Assembly (NCBI GenBank): GCA_018698735.1
Contig: JABIPD010000073.1
Span: forward strand, 1 to 5,260
DNA: 5,260 nucleotides
Source: Candidatus Jacksonbacteria bacterium
GTDB taxonomy: Bacteria > Patescibacteriota > Patescibacteriia > UBA9629 > GWA2-43-13
Direction: 5' to 3'
In this document: positions 1-5,260 of the stretch, piece by piece
Numbering within the stretch: the stretch's first letter is position 1
Layout: each line of letters begins with the position of its first letter
Made by a program: the position numbers and the translations under genes
Notes under the pieces: generated by a model
The model's input: only the letters and a program-made list of their open reading frames with translations
Told to the model about the DNA's origin: nothing
Database searches by the model: none

Positions 1-571
1 CTTTTTTAAACTGCTCACGCCACCAGCCCGTTATAAACGACCAAATCTTCCACGGCCGAAGCAATAATGACAACGGAGTATTAAACAACAAAATAAAACC
101 AACCAACACAATCGCAGCTAAAATAATGGTACTTGCGACTGTTCCAGTAAATTGCCTTAGCGGAAAAGTAATCGCAAACCCTAAATACCCACCACCGACC
201 CCTAAAGAAATAGCAGGCCAAGCTTCTTCAAGAGGAATAAACAAATGAAACAACCCAACAATTCCTACAAGTACACACCCTAACCCCCAAATATGATACA
301 GCCTGCGGTGCATTTGTTTTGCAATAATAACTAAATAAACAACCAACAGAAGCAATACAGGAAACAGCCAAGACCCCCATCCTAGGGATGTAATAAGCCC
401 TTCTTTTAAGATATTTCCAACCGATCCAGCTAAATCAACCAATCCAAGCAACGACAAAAATGCTATTACTAAAAGAAGAACAGCCCAAATAGAACCTCGC
501 GCCTCTTCTGAAAGCCAAGATATTTCCTCCTCCTCTTTTTCTTCTTTTTTCTTCTTCTTTTTCTTTGCCAT
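1..571 (-). CDS. ftsK: FtsK/SpoIIIE-type DNA translocase, N-terminal membrane domain (3' part outside window)
   Basis: FtsK-family proteins sit at the division septum and pump chromosomal DNA with a C-terminal ATPase motor. Only the N-terminal 190 codons are visible and the frame is open to the window edge, so the motor, Walker motifs and gamma domain are not seen. Residues 1-16 are almost entirely Lys and Glu, a cytoplasmic leader. Hydrophobic segments follow at about 28-47, 68-84, 94-112 and 145-163, with a Gly-rich stretch GVGGGYLGF (124-132) and the sequence NTPLSLLLRPW (164-174) just after the last helix. This layout matches the four-helix FtsK N-terminal domain (FtsK_4TM). ATG 571 is chosen because a good extended -10 lies just upstream. 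An in-frame ATG at 589 would add six residues (MLYYAY) but would put that -10 inside the gene. The gene follows rpoC on the same strand but is separated from it by a terminator. Another polytopic membrane protein cannot be fully excluded without the motor domain. Confidence 0.82.
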   Translation of the reverse strand, partial: MAKKKKKKKEEKEEEEISWLSEEARGSIWAVLLLVIAFLSLLGLVDLAGSVGNILKEGLITSLGWGSWLFPVLLLLVVYLVIIAKQMHRRLYHIWGLGCVLVGIVGLFHLFIPLEEAWPAISLGVGGGYLGFAITFPLRQFTGTVASTIILAAIVLVGFILLFNTPLSLLLRPWKIWSFITGWWREQFKK

Positions 572-572
572 A

Positions 573-588
573 TATGCGTAGTATAGCA
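573..588 (-). promoter_or_regulatory. Predicted ftsK promoter, extended -10 element
   Basis: Read on the minus strand, 588-580 is TGCTATACT, an extended -10 (TG, one base, then TATACT, five of six matches to TATAAT). No good -35 lies at normal spacing; the best candidate is TTCTCT at 608-603, which is poor, but extended -10 promoters often tolerate this. Transcription would start at about 573-574, only two or three bases before ATG 571, so the transcript would be leaderless or nearly so. This is prediction from sequence only. Confidence 0.5.
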
Positions 589-616
589 TTATTTTTCCGA
601 TCAGAGAACGATTGTA

Positions 617-653
617 ACCTCCAAATAATACTACAAAAAAAAGTTTTTATAAA
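617..653 (-). promoter_or_regulatory. Possible alternative promoter and orphan Shine-Dalgarno upstream of ftsK
   Basis: On the minus strand a weak -35-like TTTATA (653-648) and a -10-like TATTAT (630-625) are 17 bases apart. Just downstream is GGAGGT (622-617), a textbook Shine-Dalgarno core. No ATG, GTG or TTG follows at usable spacing: the nearest ATG is at 589, 27 bases on, and the only near-cognate in the ftsK frame is CTG at 604. The promoter could give ftsK a leader of about 46 bases. The GGAGGT may be chance or a relic of an older start. AT-rich DNA throws up such -10 matches easily. Confidence 0.22.
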
Positions 654-682
654 GCCTGAATTCTCTGTCGAAAAAAATATAC

Positions 683-714
683 CAAAAAGAAAACCCCTTA
701 TTTCTAAGGGATTT
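683..714 (-). terminator. Intrinsic terminator after rpoC
   Basis: Read on the minus strand, AAATCCCTTA (714-705) pairs along all ten bases with TAAGGGGTTT (700-691), with a single G-U pair, closed by a GAAA tetraloop (704-701). The stem runs into a T-rich tail, TTTTCTTTTT (693-684), and is preceded by an A tract (723-717). It begins 24 bases after the rpoC stop codon. These are the hallmarks of a Rho-independent terminator ending the rpoB-rpoC transcript before ftsK. On the plus strand the G-U pair becomes a C-A mismatch, but the T tract at 717-723 could allow weak activity in that direction too. Confidence 0.85.
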
Positions 715-738
715 CCTTTTTTTACTGTAAATGTATAG

Positions 739-3700
739 TTATGCTTCTTTTTTGTCGTCTCGTGCGGCAACATCAGCTTCTAACCGGGACCCTGAAAATC
801 CTGTTCCTGCTGGAATAAGTCTTCCGATAATAACATTTTCTTTTAATCCTGCAAGCTTATCTACGCGCCCAGTAATTGCAGCATCTATCAATACTCGAGC
901 TGTCTCTTGGAAAGAAGCAGCAGATAAGAAAGAAGATGTCGAAAGCGCAGATTTTGTCATTCCCATCAAAAGTGGCTGATATTTTGCCTGTTCACCACCT
1001 TTTTCTTTAATCTTTGAATTTTCTTCATCTATAGTAGCCTTTTCTATAACAGAGCCTGTTAAGAATGACGAATCACCCTCGCTCGTAACATACACTCGTG
1101 AAAACAGCTGGTGAACAATAATTTCGATATGTTTGTCGTTCAAGTCCTGCCCCTGCGAAGAATAAATCTGTTGAATTTCTCGGATAATATATTTTTCTGT
1201 TGTTTCTTGGCCGCTTAACTTAAACAACTCATGTAAATCTTGACTACCTTCTGTAAGGGCATCTCCCATGTTTATAAGATCGCCCTGTTTTACAAGCAAT
1301 GAGAATCCTGGAGGTGCAATATATTCGATTGCTTCTCCGCCATCTTGCGGTGATACCTCTATAATCTTTTGGCCTTCTTCTTCTTTGAGTTTTACGGTTC
1401 CGGTTACCTCTGAAAGCACCGCACCTTTTCGGATAACTCGGCATTCGAAAATTTCTTCAACACGGGGGAGTCCTTGGGTAATATCTTTTCCAGCAACACC
1501 ACCAGTATGAAAGGTTCTCATGGTAAGCTGTGTTCCTGGTTCTCCAATACTCTGAGCTGCAATAATTCCAACCGCAGTTCCGTGTTCTACCAGCCTATTG
1601 TACCCCAAGTCATACCCATAACACTGCTGACATACACCAATTTTCGTTTTACATGTTAACAGCGATCGAATAGCGATCTCTGAAACATCAGTTGCGTCGA
1701 TATTTTTTGCATCTACACGCGAGATAAGTGTTCCTTTTTTAACAATAACTTTCTCGTTTTTAGGATTAACAATATCTTTTAGTGCGGTTCTTCCCATCAC
1801 TCGTTCTCCAATCGTTTTTCCTATTTCTTCTGACTCTTCTTTCTCGAATGAAATTCCAATTTTACTACCACAGTCTTCTGCTGTTACAACAACATCTTGT
1901 GCTACATCTACAAGTCTTCGGGTTAAATATCCAGCATTTGCAGTACGTAACGCAATATCGGTTAAACCTTTCCTGGCACCGTGAGTAGAAATAAAGTATT
2001 CCAACACTTGGAAGCCTTCTCGGAAGGAAGATGTTACTGGAAGTTCTATTGTTTCACCAGAAGGCGATGTAACTAACCCTTTCATGCCCATCATCTGTGT
2101 TGTCTGCCCCCAGGAGCCACGAGCACCAGATTCTATCATTGAATACACAGGATTTCGAGTCTGCCCTCCAAGTGCTTCTCGTGAAAGATTCATGACCTCG
2201 TCTTTTACATTTGCCCAAATTTCTACAATTCTATCATGTCGTTCTGCGGCGGTTAAAAGCCCGGTCGAAAACTGCTGTTCTATTGTTTCAACTTGTTTTT
2301 TCGCTTCTTCTAGCAATCCTTTCTTGGTTGGCAATGCAGGTAAATCGCCCATCCCCCATGACATGCCAGATAACGTAACATATCGGAGTGTTAGTCCCAT
2401 AAGCTCATCAAGAAAATCTGCGGTTGTCTCTAATCCATATTCTTCTAAACAGACACTCACAATTTTTCTTAACGATTTTTTATCGAGGGCTTCGTTTACG
2501 AACGGTAATTTCTCTGGCAAAATTTGGTTGAAGAAAATTCTTCCAATTGTTGTTTCTACTTTTTTATCTTTCAAAATAACCGTTATTTTTTCTTGAAGAT
2601 GAATATTTTGTTTTTGATATGCTGTCACAGCTTCTTCCCAAGATCCAAAGTAATGCTTTGGTTGCTTGTCTTTGCTCTCCAGCATGTCAGTCATATATCT
2701 TCCTCCCCACACTAAATCTTGCTGAGGGGTAGTAATAGGATCTCCCGTCGCTGGTTTTAACAAGTTCTTCGAAGAAAGCATTAAATTAGCAGCTTCCCAA
2801 CGAGCTTCTTCGGTAAGCGGAACATGAACCGCCATCTGGTCGCCATCAAAGTCAGCATTAAAGGCAGGACAGACCAACGGATGAACCTGGATAGCTTTAC
2901 CTTCAATCAAAACTGGCTGAAAGGCTTGAATACCCAACCTATGAAGTGTTGGCGCACGGTTAAGTAATACGTACGATTTCTTTGTAATATCTTCTAAAAT
3001 ATCCCACACCTCGGCTTCTCCGCTATCGATATACCGGTTTGCCGATCGCACATTATGAACAACGCCTTCTATAATAAGCCGACTCATAACAAACGGCTTA
3101 AACAATTCCAGCGCCATAATTTTTGGCAGACCACATTGATTCAATTTTAGCTGAGGACCAACCACAATAACCGAACGTCCAGAATAATCGATACGTTTTC
3201 CAAGTAAGTTCTGTCTAAACCGACCTTGCTTTCCTTTTAATACATCTGCAATCGATTTTAACACTCGTCGTTGACCGGTAGATGCGGTTACGGTTTTTCC
3301 GTGTCGAGCACCGTTATCTATAAGCGCATCAACAGCCTCTTGAAGCATTCGCTTTTCGTTTCGGGTAATCACCTCTGGAGCATTCAATTCTTGCAATCTC
3401 TTCAATCGGTTGTTTGTATTAATCACTCGTCTGTATAAATCATTTAAATCAGAGGTTGCGAATCTTCCGCCATCAAGCTGCACCATTGGTCGCAAATCTG
3501 GAGGGATAATAGGCACATGAAAAAGAACCATCCAGTCGGGTTTAATACCGTTTTTTCTAAAACTCGACAGCAACCGAAGCCTTCGCATAAGCTTTCGTTG
3601 TTTTGCGGTTGAACCGTCGCCAACTTCTTCTTCTAACTCTTTAATTTCTTTTTCAAGATCGGTAGACTTCAATAACAAATTAATAGCCTCTGCTCCAATT

Positions 3701-4485
3701 CCGGCCTCAAAAATATGGCCATACTTTAAACCATATTCTTGATATTCTTGTTCCGAAAGAATAGAAAGCACCTTCAAAGATTCCAATTCTTTCTTAGCTA
3801 CATCAAAAGCGCCATCAAGCAATTCGGTGCCTTCCATGTATTTCTTTTCGATGGCTGTTTTTTCTTTTATTCCAGTTTTTTTGGAACCCTCTGCTTTTGC
3901 TTTCTCTAAATCTGCATGGAATTTATTTATTGCTACTTTCTCATCTGCTTGTAGCTGTTTCTTTTTTACTTTAAAATCTGCTTTTAATTTTTCGAGTTCT
4001 TCTTCTCTTAATCCATCGTCTACTGCGGTTACAACAAAACTAGCAAAATACACTACTTTTTCTATTTCTTGCATCGATAAATTAAGAATCATTCCAATCT
4101 TCGATGGAACACCTCGCACAAACCAAATATGCGCAACAGGTGAGGCAAGTGAAATATGACCCATACGTTCACGCCGAACAATAGAACGGGTAACTTCTAC
4201 CCCGCATTTATCACAAACTAATCCTTTATAGCGAACTCTTTTATATTTACCACAATAACATTCATAATCTTTGGTTGGCCCAAAAATAACCTCAGAAAAC
4301 AAGCCATCTCTTTCTGGTTTTTGAGTACGGTAGTTAATTGTTTCTGGTTTAAGTACTTCTCCTTTTGACCATTTCAAAATATCTTCTGGCGATGCCAACC
4401 GAAGTCGAATTGAATCGAAATTCAAAACAGGTTGATCGTAAGAAGAGGAGAAGATTGTTGTTTTTGTTGTGGATGGTGTTGCCAT
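739..4485 (-). CDS. rpoC: DNA-directed RNA polymerase subunit beta' (complete, 1248 aa)
   Basis: RpoC is the beta' subunit, which with beta forms the active-site cleft of RNA polymerase. The protein is complete. The N-terminal zinc ribbon has Cys76, Cys78, Cys91 and Cys94. Lid, rudder and switch regions follow (about 310-450), including KGKQGRFRQNLLGKR (417-431). The catalytic NADFDGD is at 543-549, with Asp545, 547 and 549 holding magnesium. The bridge-helix region is near 820-865 (FREGFQVLEYFISTHGARKG). The second zinc site uses Cys872, Cys945, Cys952 and Cys955. The trigger loop at 985-1000 keeps Met989, Arg990 and His993 and lacks the large proteobacterial SI3 insertion. The C-terminal SFLSAASFQET (1185-1195) and GLKENVIIGRLIPAGTGF are intact. 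An extra Lys/Glu-rich stretch sits at about 155-240. ATG 4485 is the first possible start, since an in-frame TAA lies four codons upstream; no Shine-Dalgarno precedes it. The gene lies 40 bases after rpoB with no terminator between, so co-transcription is expected. Confidence 0.99.
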   Translation of the reverse strand: MATPSTTKTTIFSSSYDQPVLNFDSIRLRLASPEDILKWSKGEVLKPETINYRTQKPERDGLFSEVIFGPTKDYECYCGKYKRVRYKGLVCDKCGVEVTRSIVRRERMGHISLASPVAHIWFVRGVPSKIGMILNLSMQEIEKVVYFASFVVTAVDDGLREEELEKLKADFKVKKKQLQADEKVAINKFHADLEKAKAEGSKKTGIKEKTAIEKKYMEGTELLDGAFDVAKKELESLKVLSILSEQEYQEYGLKYGHIFEAGIGAEAINLLLKSTDLEKEIKELEEEVGDGSTAKQRKLMRRLRLLSSFRKNGIKPDWMVLFHVPIIPPDLRPMVQLDGGRFATSDLNDLYRRVINTNNRLKRLQELNAPEVITRNEKRMLQEAVDALIDNGARHGKTVTASTGQRRVLKSIADVLKGKQGRFRQNLLGKRIDYSGRSVIVVGPQLKLNQCGLPKIMALELFKPFVMSRLIIEGVVHNVRSANRYIDSGEAEVWDILEDITKKSYVLLNRAPTLHRLGIQAFQPVLIEGKAIQVHPLVCPAFNADFDGDQMAVHVPLTEEARWEAANLMLSSKNLLKPATGDPITTPQQDLVWGGRYMTDMLESKDKQPKHYFGSWEEAVTAYQKQNIHLQEKITVILKDKKVETTIGRIFFNQILPEKLPFVNEALDKKSLRKIVSVCLEEYGLETTADFLDELMGLTLRYVTLSGMSWGMGDLPALPTKKGLLEEAKKQVETIEQQFSTGLLTAAERHDRIVEIWANVKDEVMNLSREALGGQTRNPVYSMIESGARGSWGQTTQMMGMKGLVTSPSGETIELPVTSSFREGFQVLEYFISTHGARKGLTDIALRTANAGYLTRRLVDVAQDVVVTAEDCGSKIGISFEKEESEEIGKTIGERVMGRTALKDIVNPKNEKVIVKKGTLISRVDAKNIDATDVSEIAIRSLLTCKTKIGVCQQCYGYDLGYNRLVEHGTAVGIIAAQSIGEPGTQLTMRTFHTGGVAGKDITQGLPRVEEIFECRVIRKGAVLSEVTGTVKLKEEEGQKIIEVSPQDGGEAIEYIAPPGFSLLVKQGDLINMGDALTEGSQDLHELFKLSGQETTEKYIIREIQQIYSSQGQDLNDKHIEIIVHQLFSRVYVTSEGDSSFLTGSVIEKATIDEENSKIKEKGGEQAKYQPLLMGMTKSALSTSSFLSAASFQETARVLIDAAITGRVDKLAGLKENVIIGRLIPAGTGFSGSRLEADVAARDDKKEA
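3766..4020 (-). other. Lineage-specific charged insertion within RpoC (residues about 156-240)
   Basis: Between the conserved block ending FASFVVTAV and the block starting ILSEQEYQEYG, the E. coli protein (as I recall it) has about a dozen residues, whereas this one has nearly ninety. The extra segment is dominated by Lys, Glu, Ala and Leu with few helix breakers, apart from a short GSKKTG near 200-205. That composition suggests two long helices joined by a turn, a possible antiparallel coiled coil projecting from the clamp. Thermus beta' carries a different, larger insertion at about the same place. The function is unknown. Confidence 0.7.
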
Positions 4486-4525
4486 ACATCTATCTTATGC
4501 TATGAAATGAATAAGAATACAGAGA

Positions 4526-5260
4526 TTAACTTTGTTCTTCCCCTGTTATTTCCTGCTGTGGTTTACGGCCGTGATCTTCTTGCTCTTCTTTTGTTTCGGG
4601 AATTTCAATACGCTTGTCGTTCTTTAACAGCTCTACTTCAAGCGCTAATCCCTTCAACTCACGAACCAACACATTAAAGGACTCTGGAATGTTTCTTTTT
4701 TCGATACGATCGCCTTTAATAATCGCCTCGTATGCTTTAGATCTCCCAGGAACATCGTCGGATTTAATCGTTAAAATTTCCTGAAGTGTATGAGCAGCTC
4801 CATATGCTTCCAATGCCCATACTTCCATTTCTCCAAATCTCTGGCCACCAAACTGAGCTTTTCCTCCAAGTGGCTGCTGCGTTACCATCGAATATGGACC
4901 AATCGATCGCTGGTGAATTTTATCTTCTACCAAGTGATTCAGTTTTAGCATGTACGCAATTCCAACGGTTGTTTTGTAATCAAATGGCATTCCAGTACGG
5001 CCATCGAACAGCTGTACTTTTCCGTCTTCTGGGTATCCGGCTTTTGCTAGTTCTTCTCGAATAGTTTTTTCTGGAACTCCATTTAATGGAGGAGTAGCAA
5101 CCTTATACCCCAACTTTCGAGCAGCAAGCCCAAGGTGGGTTTCTAAAATTTGACCAAGGTTCATACGAGAAGCAACACCAAGTGGGTTTAACATAATATC
5201 AGCTGGTGTTCCGTCTTCCATAAACGGCATGTCTTCTACTGGAACAATTCGAGAAATAAC
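4526..5260 (-). CDS. rpoB: DNA-directed RNA polymerase subunit beta, C-terminal 244 residues (5' part outside window)
   Basis: This is the C-terminal part of the beta subunit, which packs against beta' and helps form the clamp and switch regions. The frame is open to the window edge and begins VISRIVPVEDMPFMEDGTPA, corresponding to E. coli beta at about residue 1100. Conserved blocks follow in order: LNPLGVASRMNLGQILETHLG, LFDGRTG, MLKLNHLVEDKIHQRS, GPYSMVTQQPLGGKAQFGGQ, RFGEMEVWALEAYGA, TIKSDDVPGRSKAYEAI and PESFNVLVREL. The spacer between ETHLG and the DGRTG block is short, unlike the longer form in E. coli. After the last conserved block (LEVELL) there is a polar tail of about 32 residues rich in Glu, Gln and Lys, ending GEEQS before TAA. 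The rifampicin-binding region lies upstream of the window. The gene ends 40 bases before rpoC, the near-universal bacterial order. Confidence 0.98.
   Translation of the reverse strand, partial: VISRIVPVEDMPFMEDGTPADIMLNPLGVASRMNLGQILETHLGLAARKLGYKVATPPLNGVPEKTIREELAKAGYPEDGKVQLFDGRTGMPFDYKTTVGIAYMLKLNHLVEDKIHQRSIGPYSMVTQQPLGGKAQFGGQRFGEMEVWALEAYGAAHTLQEILTIKSDDVPGRSKAYEAIIKGDRIEKRNIPESFNVLVRELKGLALEVELLKNDKRIEIPETKEEQEDHGRKPQQEITGEEQS

Noticed and set aside
544..550. An AAAAAAG run near the ftsK start, resembling a slippery -1 frameshift heptamer
   Set aside because: It is out of phase for the standard X XXY YYZ arrangement, and neither alternative frame leads to a recognisable product. It is explained by consecutive Lys codons.
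435..773. A 112-codon minus-strand frame starting inside the end of rpoC and running into ftsK
   Set aside because: It crosses the terminator, the promoter region and the ftsK start in a different frame. The overlapping ftsK frame encodes a recognisable membrane domain and this one shows only Lys/Arg/Phe low complexity.
1244..1444. A minus-strand Arg-rich small frame inside rpoC
   Set aside because: It overlaps the conserved rpoC frame, has no ribosome binding site of note, and its Arg/Tyr-rich composition is what a shifted reading of this region would give.
2084..2596. A 170-codon plus-strand open frame, and several shorter plus-strand frames across 731-5064
   Set aside because: They lie wholly or almost wholly antisense to rpoC or rpoB, whose protein sequence is strongly conserved there. 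Their translations are Ser/Phe-rich and resemble no known family, as expected of shadows.
4486..4525. A possible separate rpoC promoter in the gap, with TAAGAT as a -10
   Set aside because: It matches only four of six bases, has no -35, and the gap shows no terminator, so co-transcription with rpoB explains expression better.
1663..4909. Four CGATCG palindromes at 1663-1668, 3043-3048, 4707-4712 and 4904-4909
   Set aside because: Slightly more than expected for AT-rich DNA of this length, but all lie in coding sequence with no regular spacing or shared context. The number is too small to claim enrichment.

Overview
This window carries the end of an RNA polymerase operon and the start of a cell-division or chromosome-partitioning gene, all read from the minus strand. 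In transcription order: the last 244 codons of rpoB (5260 to 4526), a 40-base gap, a complete rpoC of 1248 codons (4485 to 739), a strong hairpin terminator (about 683-714), a promoter region, and the first 190 codons of an FtsK/SpoIIIE-type DNA translocase (571 to 1, running off the window). No RNA gene, mobile element, CRISPR array or long repeat was seen. The plus-strand open frames are antisense shadows of rpoC and rpoB.

The DNA is AT-rich by eye. The genes use the standard code: both ORFs that end here stop at TAA, and no in-frame TGA is read through. The organism looks like a bacterium from a candidate lineage, most likely Patescibacteria/CPR. This rests on RpoC wording recalled for that group (for example GSWGQTTQMMGMKGLV before the bridge helix), a trigger loop without the large proteobacterial insertion, and a Lys/Glu-rich insertion near the N-terminus. 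It is inference from memory, not from a tree or search.

RpoB (beta) and RpoC (beta') together form the catalytic core of RNA polymerase and are almost certainly co-transcribed, because the gap between them holds no terminator. Transcription should stop at the hairpin after rpoC. ftsK then seems to start from its own promoter, whose extended -10 element lies so close to the ATG that the mRNA would be leaderless or nearly so. This is a housekeeping region and I found no convincing novel system. The points most worth a second look are the RpoC coiled-coil-like insertion, the apparently leaderless ftsK start, the lack of a Shine-Dalgarno before rpoC, and a Thr in place of a normally invariant Arg in the RpoC rudder.
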